A stretch of DNA of 64,000 bases from Candidatus Thiovulum imperiosus (GCA_024281175.1 JAMJTW010000014.1:1-64000), one strand, 5' to 3'; positions 53,401 through 62,081 are shown, numbered from the stretch's first letter. Notes: generated by a model not told the origin, from the letters alone. Numbers and translations: made by a program.

Positions 53401-53711
53401 TCAACATCAGCTGGTGCTGTTAAAAGATTTTCATCTTCATCATACTGTTTAACATTCAACCCATAAACAACTGTATCAACAAAAACACCTTGAGATTTAA
53501 GTTCTGGAGTTGTAACCTCCTCTGGTGTTTCAACATCAGGGACTGTTGGGGTTGTAACATCAGGGTCAGTCACAACAGGGTTAGTAGGAATAACAGGATT
53601 ACTTGGTTGTTGTAAAACTGGTGTATCCGAGCCACTATCTCCTTCACCACATCCAATGATGGAGAGGGAGAAACCTACAATAAGTAGTATCTGAGAAATA
53701 TATCTTCTCAT
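47415..53711 (-). CDS. giant lipoprotein with cysteine-pair modules, unknown function
   Basis: 2098 aa. Lipoprotein signal with lipobox SIIGC (C21) and a near-perfect AAAGGAGGT before the ATG, so probably strongly expressed. A Pro/Thr/Val linker (about 31-70) leads to a beta domain (GVFVDTVVYGLNVKQYDEDE). From about 270 to 900 there are six or so modules that begin CP-x-GG or CRGGG and end in a second cysteine (VFC, YCN, VCN), resembling DUF7151-type modules. Later come tandem beta domains, one degenerate DUF1566-like segment (ENGEYWTDDEV...YKGVVCIGD) and carboxypeptidase-regulatory-like folds. No catalytic motif. Probably an outer-surface or periplasmic adhesin-like protein; role not known. 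Confidence 0.8.
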   Translation of the reverse strand: MRRYISQILLIVGFSLSIIGCGEGDSGSDTPVLQQPSNPVIPTNPVVTDPDVTTPTVPDVETPEEVTTPELKSQGVFVDTVVYGLNVKQYDEDENLLTAPADVDGLPSYSFTDNRLVVSTGTERHNGKFSFIDDAYEVEFLLGDLSLGKINVGDNPVDGINLIDITRLFDTNYIYDSRVMYVSRLLLSLDTDPSDDVIDVTAYQSSSFPTDLDFTLRGALADRELQNTIAGIDNTKSLVTEADAETHLEDTHAKLTKKIEIREATIEECPTGGIVKLYSVDFNNDNTYENYTSVFCATTTIQETISTFHIVGKIDIGSAGAPNIKYYNSAKNFSGDMSATPQYSGGNIATAEVDNGLLYSTISQLRDVTDGTDLVNYPTVFPTNTAKRADRVIEHWSCPEGGKIVTHYQYAIGETELGTTNPKKVGEYNETICSYPTRVVAFKTAVVDGTGNIDYDIVYKNEVDGSTTGTGTEDDVHTLITTIGATTVNYADTTLDEGNQYCRGGGIERNYYDATATDVTRKDALERVFVCNTEPHGFTPGSHVVTKIELDGETAYKLGVPDVTGTILCPGVGGYNLFHIADYDDNGIIKDEEKFDEVYCNAYDDTIDDVNFTVPATVKECPYGGERNITFFYKKDIPEAASVSTLINGTPLNRSAITDLLDGGVAEHNISIVSCDDFNATEYNLTEAVETYEIGSDECPYGGGKKIATIIFAGDILENVTGFTDFTEVIADDPVTTDVNEQVISINNASLSRFLTEKGLDKESGTPDDQAADGDLLRKTIDVQTSVYCNGADDISEITVRTPLGTPYKRDEYITCQDVNVSVFRLPVVGILTFADLTAYLSSASNSAGYTLEQLEVNDFNTTDCVDATPKNPPKQVYVLNDTYKLLDPQLDMPECIDSEGNKLDANISIFNKTTDLPNSGFETSGYIFLLHSDLVVTDPVTGAVTNNSEFIQDTPQSILEDTTSTLTLDTIENEVKHVTVKIKNSGTAGDLHGKELLVVVQAQCSGEIQNYDYNVTVVELGDIHIPTVTDDDGEVVNARFFSVNNRDDDIANNIEDYHNYYCHGTERLGDLLTAEEYQMLASAGYDFQGFTGPYWANTPNGVITSIINTLEEGDDEGVHLNNGSQSSTNTIYAPENTISISFSDSDMLTLSSPTYNYTRNELDPVTSTYVDNPYTQSFSISSSNGLVLDPTDGIYVDKPSITPANIETNYPSSTSASVTGNFAVASTLHFAPTVSRNIFKLHEITGQAPASGSITINGYYLNNLTPVCSDTLSASGSYKIDNLGGCADKTLDSFTLTYTVTATAPFNGDDTNDDMETEVGDKLAEYKFTTIKVEKLPIDEQAISLPVAVNINGDGTSHLDEYPDENNLKFAAFKTDNTASCAVIPSYIILRSDDSHVMMDNPTSQSACENLGLASPDVDDLKSIYFSGQTEYDTTKSIENGEYWTDDEVTSLLGGYSGLEGDEVASTTTMFEMVSISDTHYSVQETDARNYKGVVCIGDPSVANSKITEIKGSILDTELDADGNDIPVGQAVINITKNGLPSVQMVSSNEDDATKGTYSQDDLDLYAVYGYVVEITAGDYYKRTFVLDIDSSELIDASTGSVGTITFDTATGVLDFDEIRLIKRTVTLPDDGEDRIGDGSEDGSEEGTVGNGCESGSAVGQNCTYMAADYKVEYTAPTGAGNGSWTYTVTAKSGSAAVTEFTVGLTPITVEKSSVTSATTTSSLTFNLDDCDEVIWNEGVKAPIMIDFGTTGSLQGTLPTPICKANITETNITVVDNAGNILVGIPVEVRYGSSATATATDISSLSVTNHKGIASGFIETSAVAFVVVNKLNDDADFVEYVDRIQLPEGSEKIERTITLNSLAVDFEVCITEDDKNIYTVDIDEDGNPDSTTVFVKIAKQDGFSDTVETDASGCAVFENVPFGSSYHVETTYRSETKAITTDVDRSSDSASINFTEATGTGNTVKYGEAISDNVFDGSRYSLRLYYSPTDTSYQFNFDAQGSGVNMLKDVNITFNESMSGSIKTATKLSEDTYSSDGKTVSWNVAGGGNFEFNLIDTIDPDDFVANNINGTVGITVTFYTLLGEVYTAKIMSLSDSQ

Positions 53712-53970
53712 AACAACTTACCTCCTTTAAAAATTTTGAAGAACTTGAAAAAGTATCTTCATAGACAATGTAATGATATAACTTTTTTTCCTTAAAGAGA
53801 AATTTAACTAATCTCTACTATTGTTTCAAATTAAGAAATAAAACATAGTATAGAAGCTATATAGGTGAAAAAGAGAAAGTTTGTATATGTGATAAAACTT
53901 ATACAGTTTTTAAAAATTTATTTAAGATAGTGAAATATTTATAACAATATTTATAAAAAAGGTCTATTGT
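53712..53970. other. intergenic region between divergent genes
   Basis: AT-rich spacer between the giant lipoprotein gene and argC. It must contain both promoters. I see no confident -35/-10 pair, no hairpin and no ORF. Confidence 0.5.
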
Positions 53971-54966
53971 ATGAAAAAAGTTGGGGTTGTAGGAGCGAGT
54001 GGTTATACAGGATTAGAACTAATTAAAATCTTGATTTCTCACCCATATTTTGAACTTGTATATTTGGCAACCAGTGGAGGTGGAGAAGAGTTAGAAGAGT
54101 TACATACTTCTCTTCAAAATATTTACAATTTCCCTATTTCAAAAGCAAATTCAAAAGAGATTGGAGAGAAGTGTGATTTAGTCTTTTTAGCTGTTCCTCA
54201 TAAAACTGCTATGGAGTATGTAAAAGAACTTATGGAGTTTCCAAATTTGAGAATTGTAGATTTTTCTGCTGACTATCGCCTCAAATTGGAAACTTATGAA
54301 AAGTTTTATACAAAACATATAAATCCTGAAAATTTAGAAAAAGCTATTTATGGTATTCCAGAACTATTTAGAAAAGAGATAAGCAGTGCAAGACTTGTAG
54401 CAAATCCAGGTTGTTATCCAACCTCATCAATATTAGGAATTCTTCCATTTTTAAAATATGTTAAATCTGGAACTCCAATTTTTATAGATGCTAAAAGTGG
54501 AGTTAGTGGAGCAGGAAAAAAACTTTCTGATACAACAAGTTTTGTTACAGTAAATGAGAATATCTTCTCTTACAATCCTCTTTCTCATCGACACGCTCCA
54601 GAGATTTCTGAAAAAACAGGTTTAGAAAATATCTATTTTGTACCTCATTTAATTCCTGTAACAAGAGGAATGTTAAGTTCTATCTATTTCGAAATTTCTG
54701 AAGAGTTAGAACCATTTGAAATTTTAAAAGAGTTTTATAAAGATGAAATATTTGTAAGAATTAGAAAAAATCCGCCTCAAATTAAAGATGTTGCTGGAAC
54801 AAACTTTACTGATATATTTGCAAAAAGAGATGGAAAAATCTTATACATCTCAAGTGCCATAGACAATCTGCTTCGAGGTGCAAGTTCTCAAGCTGTTGTA
54901 AATGCAAATATTATGTTTGGCTTTCCAGAAGAGAGTGGAATTCCAAAAATTCCTACTACTCCATGA
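53971..54966 (+). CDS. argC: N-acetyl-gamma-glutamyl-phosphate reductase
   Basis: 331 aa. NADPH fold GASGYTG at 8-14 and catalytic C148 in NPGCYPTS; HRHAPEI later. Reduces N-acetylglutamyl phosphate to the semialdehyde in arginine synthesis. ATG with AAAAGGT upstream. Its stop overlaps the next gene by four bases. Confidence 0.95.
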   Translation: MKKVGVVGASGYTGLELIKILISHPYFELVYLATSGGGEELEELHTSLQNIYNFPISKANSKEIGEKCDLVFLAVPHKTAMEYVKELMEFPNLRIVDFSADYRLKLETYEKFYTKHINPENLEKAIYGIPELFRKEISSARLVANPGCYPTSSILGILPFLKYVKSGTPIFIDAKSGVSGAGKKLSDTTSFVTVNENIFSYNPLSHRHAPEISEKTGLENIYFVPHLIPVTRGMLSSIYFEISEELEPFEILKEFYKDEIFVRIRKNPPQIKDVAGTNFTDIFAKRDGKILYISSAIDNLLRGASSQAVVNANIMFGFPEESGIPKIPTTP

Positions 54967-55688
54967 TTGAATTACAAGAGGAGGCAATTCTTGTTTCTGA
55001 TATTCACTACTCATCTTTTAGAAAAGAACACTTTGAAACTCTTTTAGATAAATTGGAAAAGAAACCTCCACCTCAGCTAATTCTCTTAGGAGATATCTTC
55101 GACTTGCTTTTTGGAGGAATTAAATATACTGAAAAAGAGAATTTTGAAGTGATTCAAAAATTAGAAAATTTAGGAAAAAAGTTTGAGATTCTCTATTTTG
55201 AAGGGAATCACGACTTCAATTTAAAATCTGTTTTTAAAAATATTATTGTAATTCCAATTTCAAAACAGCCTTTTTTGATGAGGTTTGGAGAAAAAAGAGT
55301 TCTAATAGCTCACGGTGATTATAGAACAAAAGGATTTTTTGGTTTATACAGACGATTTATTGAAAGAGAATCTGTTCTAAAATTTCTCAATTTTTTAGAT
55401 TCAAATTTTTTACAAAATAGAATTATTCGAGGAATAGAGAGAAAACAGAGACCAAAAAGAAAATGTTATAAAATCAAAGGATTTAAAGATATAATTGAGA
55501 GGGAAATTTTTCGGATAGACAAAATTGATTATTTCATAGAGGGACATTTTCATCAAGGAGTTCAATTTTCTATCGGTGAAATGGAGTATTTTAATCTCCA
55601 CTCTTTTGCCTGTAATCAAAATTGTTTTATAGTAAAATCGAAACAGAAGAGTCTGTTATATAAAAATATAAATCTTGAGGATTTGTGA
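54963..55688 (+). CDS. LpxH-like UDP-2,3-diacylglucosamine diphosphatase
   Basis: 241 aa calcineurin-like phosphoesterase. Metal motifs SDIHYS, GDIFDLLF, GNHDFN, AHGD and GHFH are all present, as in LpxH, which removes UMP from UDP-2,3-diacylglucosamine in lipid A synthesis. The length fits LpxH. An LpxG/LpxI function cannot be excluded. It overlaps argC and cheV, linking lipid A, arginine and chemotaxis genes on one message. Confidence 0.8.
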   Translation: MIELQEEAILVSDIHYSSFRKEHFETLLDKLEKKPPPQLILLGDIFDLLFGGIKYTEKENFEVIQKLENLGKKFEILYFEGNHDFNLKSVFKNIIVIPISKQPFLMRFGEKRVLIAHGDYRTKGFFGLYRRFIERESVLKFLNFLDSNFLQNRIIRGIERKQRPKRKCYKIKGFKDIIEREIFRIDKIDYFIEGHFHQGVQFSIGEMEYFNLHSFACNQNCFIVKSKQKSLLYKNINLEDL

Positions 55689-56641
55689 TGAGTAATAAAG
55701 ATAATGGAATAAAACTTGGCTCAAATGAGATAGAACTTGTAGACTTCCGAATTATGAAAGATATAGGAGGAAAAAACTATGAGGGAATCTATGGAATAAA
55801 TGTAGCTAAAGTAAGAGAGATAATTCGTTTACCTAAATTGACAGAACTCCCAGGAGTACCTAGTTTTATAGAGGGAATCTTCGACTTAAGAGGTGTTGTA
55901 ATTCCTGTGGTAAATTTATCTACATGGATGAGTGTAAGCTCAGGACAATCTTTAGATAATAAGAAAATTAGAGTAATTATTGCAGAATTTAATGGTGTTC
56001 TAATTGGATTTATTGTTCATGAGGCAAAAAGAATCAGAAGAATAAATTGGAAAGATATAGAACCATCATCATTTGCATCAGCTGGAGACTCAGCAATGGG
56101 TGTTGAACGAAGTAAAATAACAGGTGTTACAAGAATAGAGAATAACTCTGTATTACTAATTTTAGATTTAGAAAGTATAGTTCAAGAGCTTGGACTTGTT
56201 CAAGCACCAACTGAAATTGATAAATTGACTGATGGTCATGAATTTTCTGGAAAAGCTCTTCTTTTAGATGATAGTGCAACAGCAAGAAAAGCCATGAAAA
56301 CAGCTATTGAACATATGGGATTTACAGTTATTGAAGCAATAGACGGAGAAGATGGTCTTGAAGTTTTAGAAAAAGTGTATAAAGAGTATGGTCAAGAGAG
56401 ATTTGATAATGAGATAAAAATTGTTATTTCTGATATAGAAATGCCAAGAATGGACGGTTTTCATTTTGCATCAAATCTTAAAAAAGATGATAGATTTAGA
56501 AAATTACCTATTTTATTTAACTCTTCTATTAGTAATGATTTTGCTACTGAGCAAGGTAAAGAAGCTGGAGGAGATGGATATACTGTAAAGTTTGACCCTA
56601 AAAAATTCTATGATGAAGTTTCAAGAATTTTAAAAAAGTAG
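55688..56641 (+). CDS. cheV: chemotaxis coupling protein CheV
   Basis: 317 aa. CheW-like domain (about 15-165: YGINVAKVREIIRLPKL, GIFDLRGVVIPVVNLS) followed by a receiver domain (about 185-317) with LLLDDSATARK and phosphoacceptor Asp in ISDIEMPRMDG. ATG 55688 chosen because GAGG lies seven bases away; an adjacent GTG is too close. First gene of cheV - cheA - cheW, as in many Campylobacterota. Confidence 0.94.
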   Translation: MSNKDNGIKLGSNEIELVDFRIMKDIGGKNYEGIYGINVAKVREIIRLPKLTELPGVPSFIEGIFDLRGVVIPVVNLSTWMSVSSGQSLDNKKIRVIIAEFNGVLIGFIVHEAKRIRRINWKDIEPSSFASAGDSAMGVERSKITGVTRIENNSVLLILDLESIVQELGLVQAPTEIDKLTDGHEFSGKALLLDDSATARKAMKTAIEHMGFTVIEAIDGEDGLEVLEKVYKEYGQERFDNEIKIVISDIEMPRMDGFHFASNLKKDDRFRKLPILFNSSISNDFATEQGKEAGGDGYTVKFDPKKFYDEVSRILKK

Positions 56642-56655
56642 AGGAGACAATTTAG

Positions 56656-59055
56656 ATGGACGAATTTGAAGAGATTTTACAAGATTTTTTAGTTGAGGCA
56701 TTTGAGTTAATTGAACAATTAGATTTAGATTTAGTTGAACTTGAAAATAACCCTGATGACTTAGACTTATTAAATCGTATCTTTAGAGTTGCTCACACAA
56801 TTAAAGGTTCTAGCTCTTTCTTAAATTTTGATGTTCTTACAGAATTGACTCATCATATGGAAGATGTTCTTAACAAAGCTAGAAAAGGTGAGCTTCAAGT
56901 TACACCTGAAGTTATGGATGTTGTTTTACCATCTATTGATATGATGAAAGGACTTCTTGAGCAGATAAGAAATACAGGAAGTGACCAAGATGGTATAGAG
57001 ATAGAGGGTATAGTTGCACAGCTTAAAGCAGTTTTAAGTGGTGAAGATGTGCATGTTGCAGAAATAGAAGATAGTGAAATAGAAGATACTCTTGAAGAAA
57101 CAGAGAGCGGATATGAAAATCCTCTTGATGATGAAGGCGAAATCGATATTTCAAGTATGAGTGAAGATGCTGTTGAAGCTGAAATAGAGAGACTCCTCAA
57201 GAAAAAACAAGAAGCAGATAAGGCTAGAAGAGAAGCTAAAATTGCTGCTGGAGAAAGTGTTCCTGAATTCCAAGCTCCTGTTTTAGAGGAAGAGAAGCCT
57301 AAAGAGGAAGAGAAGCCTAAAGAGGAAGAAAAGCCTAAAGAGGAAGTTAAACCTAAAGTTCCTGTAAAAGCTGAAGTTCAGAAAAAACCAGTCACAACAG
57401 CATCTGCACCTGCAACTACAAGTAGCCAAAAATCTGTAGAACAAACAATACGAGTTGATGTAAATAGACTTGACCACCTTATGAACCTCATCGGAGAGTT
57501 AGTTCTTGGTAAAAACAGACTAATGAAAATCAATGATGATGTTGAAGAGAGATATGAAGGTGAGGAGTTCTTAGAAGAGTTAAACCAAGTTGTTTCCATG
57601 ATTTCTCTTGTAACAACTGACCTTCAAATTGCTGTTATGAAAACAAGAATGCTACCAATTGGAAAAGTATTCAATAAGTTCCCAAGAATGATAAGAGACC
57701 TTTCAAGAGAACTTCAAAAGAAAATAGACTTACAGATAGAGGGTGAAGAGACCGAATTAGACAAGTCGATAGTTGAAGAGATTGGAGACCCATTGGTTCA
57801 CATCATTAGAAATTCTTGTGACCATGGTATTGAGTCTCCTGCTGATAGGGTTGCAAAAGGAAAACCTGAGATGGGAGTTGTAAGTCTTAAAGCATACAAT
57901 GAGGGGAACCATATTGTCGTTCAAATTACAGATGATGGTAAAGGTCTCAATCCAAATATGCTTAAAGTTAAGTCTATTGAAAAGGGTGTTATTACTGAAA
58001 AAGAAGCTAACACTATGACAGATAAAGAGGCTTATGGACTTATCTTTAGACCTGGTTTTTCAACAGCAGCAAAAGTTACAAATGTCTCTGGTCGAGGTGT
58101 TGGAATGGATGTTGTTAAGACAAATATTGAGAAATTGAACGGAATTATTGATATTGACTCTGAAGTTGGTGAATATACAAGTATGAAACTTAAAATTCCT
58201 CTAACTCTTGCTATTATTCAAGCACTTCTTGTTGGAGTTCAAGAGGAGTATTATGCTATTCCACTCGCATCTGTTCTTGAGACTGTAAGAATTACTGCTG
58301 ATGAAATCTATACAGTTGAAAATAGACAAGTTTTAAGATTACGAGATGAGGTTCTCTCTTTAGTTCACCTTGCTGATGTTTTTGATGTAGAGAAAGTGTT
58401 CGACAATAGTGACCATACTTATGTTGTTGTTCTCGGTCTTGCAGAAGCAAAAATTGGTGTTATTGTAGACTCTCTTGTTGGACAAGAAGAGATAGTTATT
58501 AAAAATCTTGGTGAATATCTTAAAGGAATGGAAGGAATAGCTGGAGCTACAATTCGTGGTGATGGTGGAGTTACGCTAATTGTTGATGTTGCGGCTGTTA
58601 TGCATGTAGCAAAAGAGATTAAATCTCATGCAGTTTCAACTGAAGCCATTACAAGCAAAAAAGTTAGAAACGGTCCAGAAGACTATACAGTAATGTTAGT
58701 TGATGATAGTAAAACTGATCGAAAGATTATGAAGACAGCCATTGAACCTCTTGGAATTCAGATAGTTGAAGCTACAGATGGTGTTGATGCTCTCACAAAA
58801 CTGAAAAATAGTGAAGAAGAGATAGATGTTATGCTTGTAGATATAGAGATGCCTAGAATGGACGGATATACTCTTGCGAGTGAAATTCGAAAGTACAATA
58901 GATATAAGGGAATGCCTCTGATAGCTGTTACGTCTCGAAATAGTAAAAGTGACAGAATGAGAGGGGTTGAAGCTGGAATGAGTGAGTATATTACAAAACC
59001 TTACTCTGTTGAATATCTTGCAAATGTTGTTAAAAGAAACTTAGGATTGGAGTAG
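56656..59055 (+). CDS. cheA: chemotaxis histidine kinase CheA with C-terminal receiver
   Basis: 799 aa. P1 Hpt domain with H47 (VAHTIKGSSSF), a short P2-like linker with repeated EEEKPK units (57285-57350), P3 dimer helices (VDRLDH-like VNRLDHLMNLIGELV), P4 ATPase (N box NSCDHGIE, DDGKGL, GRGVGMDVV), P5 CheW-like regulatory domain and a receiver (about 675-799; LVDDSKTDR, VDIEMPRMDGY). The fused receiver is usual in Campylobacterota. It phosphorylates CheY and CheV. 14 bases after cheV. Confidence 0.95.
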   Translation: MDEFEEILQDFLVEAFELIEQLDLDLVELENNPDDLDLLNRIFRVAHTIKGSSSFLNFDVLTELTHHMEDVLNKARKGELQVTPEVMDVVLPSIDMMKGLLEQIRNTGSDQDGIEIEGIVAQLKAVLSGEDVHVAEIEDSEIEDTLEETESGYENPLDDEGEIDISSMSEDAVEAEIERLLKKKQEADKARREAKIAAGESVPEFQAPVLEEEKPKEEEKPKEEEKPKEEVKPKVPVKAEVQKKPVTTASAPATTSSQKSVEQTIRVDVNRLDHLMNLIGELVLGKNRLMKINDDVEERYEGEEFLEELNQVVSMISLVTTDLQIAVMKTRMLPIGKVFNKFPRMIRDLSRELQKKIDLQIEGEETELDKSIVEEIGDPLVHIIRNSCDHGIESPADRVAKGKPEMGVVSLKAYNEGNHIVVQITDDGKGLNPNMLKVKSIEKGVITEKEANTMTDKEAYGLIFRPGFSTAAKVTNVSGRGVGMDVVKTNIEKLNGIIDIDSEVGEYTSMKLKIPLTLAIIQALLVGVQEEYYAIPLASVLETVRITADEIYTVENRQVLRLRDEVLSLVHLADVFDVEKVFDNSDHTYVVVLGLAEAKIGVIVDSLVGQEEIVIKNLGEYLKGMEGIAGATIRGDGGVTLIVDVAAVMHVAKEIKSHAVSTEAITSKKVRNGPEDYTVMLVDDSKTDRKIMKTAIEPLGIQIVEATDGVDALTKLKNSEEEIDVMLVDIEMPRMDGYTLASEIRKYNRYKGMPLIAVTSRNSKSDRMRGVEAGMSEYITKPYSVEYLANVVKRNLGLE

Positions 59056-59059
59056 GAAT

Positions 59060-59554
59060 ATGAGTGGAAAATTACAAGAAGTTGTTCAAAAACAGAGAGA
59101 ACAGCAAAATGTATCTCCTGTAAGTGATGATGAGGTTCTTCAACTTGTAAGTTTTGTTGTTGGTGAAGAAGAGTTCGCAATACCAATTCTTACTATTCAA
59201 GAGATAATCAAGCCTATTGAACATACGAGAGTTCCAAGAACTCCTCCTTTTGTTCTTGGTGTTTTTAACTTGAGAGGCAGTGTTATTCCTCTTATAGACC
59301 TTCGTCTTAAATTTGGTGTTACAGCAAAAGGAAAGACAGAAGATACCAGATATATAGTTCTAAAAGATGGAGTGGAAACTGCTGGGTTTGTAATTGATAG
59401 ATTAAATCAAGCTATTAGAATTAATAAACAGAAAATCGATCCAGCACCAGAAGCTACGGCTCAAGATAAAAGCCTCATTGAGGGAGTTGGAAAACAGGAC
59501 GATAGAATTATCACAATTCTTCGAGTATCAAAACTTTTAGAAAGAGATTTCTAG
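59060..59554 (+). CDS. cheW: chemotaxis coupling protein CheW
   Basis: 164 aa, one CheW domain: VVGEEEFAIPILTIQEIIKP, PFVLGVFNLRGSVIPLIDLR. Links receptors to CheA. Starts four bases after cheA ends and is followed by a good terminator, so it closes the operon. Confidence 0.95.
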   Translation: MSGKLQEVVQKQREQQNVSPVSDDEVLQLVSFVVGEEEFAIPILTIQEIIKPIEHTRVPRTPPFVLGVFNLRGSVIPLIDLRLKFGVTAKGKTEDTRYIVLKDGVETAGFVIDRLNQAIRINKQKIDPAPEATAQDKSLIEGVGKQDDRIITILRVSKLLERDF

Positions 59555-59558
59555 TTTT

Positions 59559-59581
59559 AGGGACTTTACAGTCCCTCTTTT
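59559..59581 (+). terminator. terminator of the chemotaxis operon
   Basis: AGGGACT-TTAC-AGTCCCT followed by CTTTT: intrinsic terminator five bases after the cheW stop. Confidence 0.85.
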
Positions 59582-59597
59582 ACAAAAGGTTTTTTAA

Positions 59598-61106
59598 GTG
59601 AAAAAGACTCTTTCAGCAACAATTAGAGGGTTAGAGGCTGATGAGGTTTCAGTTGAAGTAAACTTCACAAGAGGACTTCCAAAAATTCATCTCGTAGGTT
59701 TGGCTTCCAATGAAGTTAAAGAGTCTGTTCATAGAGTCAAATCAGCACTTTTAAGTAGTGGCTTCCAATTCCCAAATATGGTTGTAACCATAAATTTGTC
59801 ACCATCTGAAATCAAAAAAAGTGGTTCTCACTTTGATTTACCAATTGCACTTGCCATAGCTCTTTTTCAATTTGAAGAGATAGATATTTCAGATTGGCAT
59901 ATTTTTGGAGAAGTTGGTTTAGATGGCTCTTTAAAAGATAGTTCATCTATATTTCCTGCAATTCTCTCTTTAAAAAATGAAGGGAAAATTTCAAAAGTTT
60001 TAATTCCAGAAGAGAGTTTAGAAAAAGTTTCAAAAATACCAGAAATAGAGATATATAGAGTCTCTTCAATATCTGAAGCAATGGATTTCTTTAGAGGTAT
60101 TTTAAATATTGACAAAATTTCTGGAAAAGAGCTGGAAAGTGAAAAATTAGAAATTGAAAATTTAGCTTATCTATTTGATAGAGACTTTGAAACTGATTTT
60201 GAACAAGTTCTAGGACAGACTGTTGCAAAAAATGCTTCTCTAATTGCTGTTGCTGGCATGCACAACATCATTTTTGAAGGTTCTCCTGGAAGTGGAAAAA
60301 GTATGATTGCCAAAAGACTTCAACACATTTTACCTCCAATTGCAGAAAGTGAATTGTTAGAAATAGCAAAACTTCAAGCTCTAAATGGAGAGACTCCAAA
60401 CTTCTCTCCAAAAAGACCATTTCGAGCACCTCATCACACAGCAAGTAGAGGTAGTATTTTTGGGGGAGGAACAAGAAGTGCCAAAATTGGAGAAGTCTCA
60501 ATGGCAAATTCTGGAATTCTATTTTTTGATGAACTTCCCCACTTTCCAAAACAGATATTAGAAGCTCTTCGAGAACCTCTTCAAGATTATTCTATTCTTA
60601 TTTCAAGAGTTAATTCCAAAATTCTATATCCAGCAAATTTCCTTTTTGTTGGTGCTATGAACCCATGTCCATGCGGATATCTAATCTCTAAAACAAAAAG
60701 TTGTCGCTGTTCAGACTTGGAAATTAAGAGATACCAAAATATATTATCAGAACCATTTTGGGATAGAATAGATTTATATGTTGCAATGAGTGAAGTTTCA
60801 GCTCAAGATACTCCAACTATCTCTTCTAATAAAATGTTTTCAAGTGTCTTAAATGCGTTTGAAAAACAGATGAAACGGGGACAAAAATTTCTAAATGGAA
60901 GACTTGAAGAGAGAGAATTAGAAGAGTTTATAAAACTTGACGATAAGACAAATATGACTTTAATTCAAGCCTCTGAAAAATTTAATTTAAGTTTACGAGG
61001 CATTTCTAAAATCAAAAAAGTTGCAAGAACTATTGCTGATTTACAAGGAGTTGAAGAGATAGGTAGAAGCCATATTTTAGAAGCTCTATCTTATCGAAAA
61101 AGATAA
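59598..61106 (+). CDS. comM: ComM/YifB-type AAA+ ATPase (Mg chelatase-like)
   Basis: 502 aa. N-terminal ChlI domain (VEVNFTRGLPKIHLVGLA; PSEIKKSGSHFDLPIALA), P-loop EGSPGSGKSMIAKR, Walker B GILFFDELP, zinc-like CPCGY...CRC, and Mg-chelatase C-terminal helices. ComM homologues are hexameric branch-migration helicases that help integrate incoming DNA during natural transformation. GTG start at 59598 with AAAAGGT upstream. Its presence fits with the candidate uptake motif in this window. Confidence 0.93.
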   Translation: MKKTLSATIRGLEADEVSVEVNFTRGLPKIHLVGLASNEVKESVHRVKSALLSSGFQFPNMVVTINLSPSEIKKSGSHFDLPIALAIALFQFEEIDISDWHIFGEVGLDGSLKDSSSIFPAILSLKNEGKISKVLIPEESLEKVSKIPEIEIYRVSSISEAMDFFRGILNIDKISGKELESEKLEIENLAYLFDRDFETDFEQVLGQTVAKNASLIAVAGMHNIIFEGSPGSGKSMIAKRLQHILPPIAESELLEIAKLQALNGETPNFSPKRPFRAPHHTASRGSIFGGGTRSAKIGEVSMANSGILFFDELPHFPKQILEALREPLQDYSILISRVNSKILYPANFLFVGAMNPCPCGYLISKTKSCRCSDLEIKRYQNILSEPFWDRIDLYVAMSEVSAQDTPTISSNKMFSSVLNAFEKQMKRGQKFLNGRLEERELEEFIKLDDKTNMTLIQASEKFNLSLRGISKIKKVARTIADLQGVEEIGRSHILEALSYRKR

Positions 61107-61121
61107 TAATAAAGGCTTTTT

Positions 61122-62003
61122 ATGAAATTCTCAATTTTAATGAACTGTTATAACTGTGAAAAATATTTAGTTGAAGCAATGAACTCAATTTACTCGCAAA
61201 CATTTGAAGATTGGGAAATTATTTTTATAGATAACTCATCAATAGACAATAGTAAAGAAATTGCCTTAAATTATGATAGTCGAGTTAAATATCATCAAAC
61301 TCCTTACTTTATGTCTCTTGGAGAAGCTCGGAATTTTGGTTTACAGTTTTGCAAAGGAGAGTATTTAGCTTTTTTAGATACTGATGATGTTTGGTATTCA
61401 TTTAAATTAAAAGAGCAGATAGAGATTTTAGACTCAGATAAAAGTCTTGCAATGTGTTACTCCTCTGTAATGTTTATTGATGAGAATTCAAAAGAGTTGG
61501 CAAAACTTGTTGCAGTTGCAAAGAGTGGAGATGTTTTTAAACAACAACTTTTAAGGTATGAGATAAATATGCAATCTGTTGCAATTAGAAACAATATTCC
61601 AATCTCTTTCAATCCAAAAATGGAGTTTTCTCCAGATTTTGACCTTTTTATGAAGATAGTTTCAAAATATCAAGTAGCTGTTGTTTCAGAACCTCTTGTA
61701 AAGTACAGATTAGTTTCTAGCTCTTTAACAAATAAGAAGATTGCGAGATGGTGGATTGAGATGAAAATGACTTTAGATGCTATCTTTGAAGAAAATCCTG
61801 AATTTTTAAAAAAATATAGTGATGAGGTGAAAATAGCTTATGCAAAAGTCTCTTACTATAAAGCTAGATATTTGATGAAAATAGGAGAAAATAGAAAAGC
61901 GAAAGAGGAACTTAAAAAAAACAGAAGTTTGAATTTAAGCTATTTTGCTCTATATATTCTCTCACTATTTCCTCCCATCTGGAATAGAATATTTAAATCT
62001 TAG
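61122..62003 (+). CDS. family 2 glycosyltransferase
   Basis: 293 aa, GT-A fold: MNCYNCEKYLVEAMNSIYSQ, IFIDNSSIDNS, FLDTDDVWY (the DxD metal site). Acceptor and sugar are unknown; enzymes of this kind build LPS, capsule or glycoprotein glycans. It follows comM by 15 bases, probably same transcript. Confidence 0.9.
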   Translation: MKFSILMNCYNCEKYLVEAMNSIYSQTFEDWEIIFIDNSSIDNSKEIALNYDSRVKYHQTPYFMSLGEARNFGLQFCKGEYLAFLDTDDVWYSFKLKEQIEILDSDKSLAMCYSSVMFIDENSKELAKLVAVAKSGDVFKQQLLRYEINMQSVAIRNNIPISFNPKMEFSPDFDLFMKIVSKYQVAVVSEPLVKYRLVSSSLTNKKIARWWIEMKMTLDAIFEENPEFLKKYSDEVKIAYAKVSYYKARYLMKIGENRKAKEELKKNRSLNLSYFALYILSLFPPIWNRIFKS

Positions 62004-62081
62004 ATAAAATATTTACAAAATCAATTTTTTCACAAAATTTTAAGAAAGGATGCAATAACTAATATTATTGCCAAATAACTT

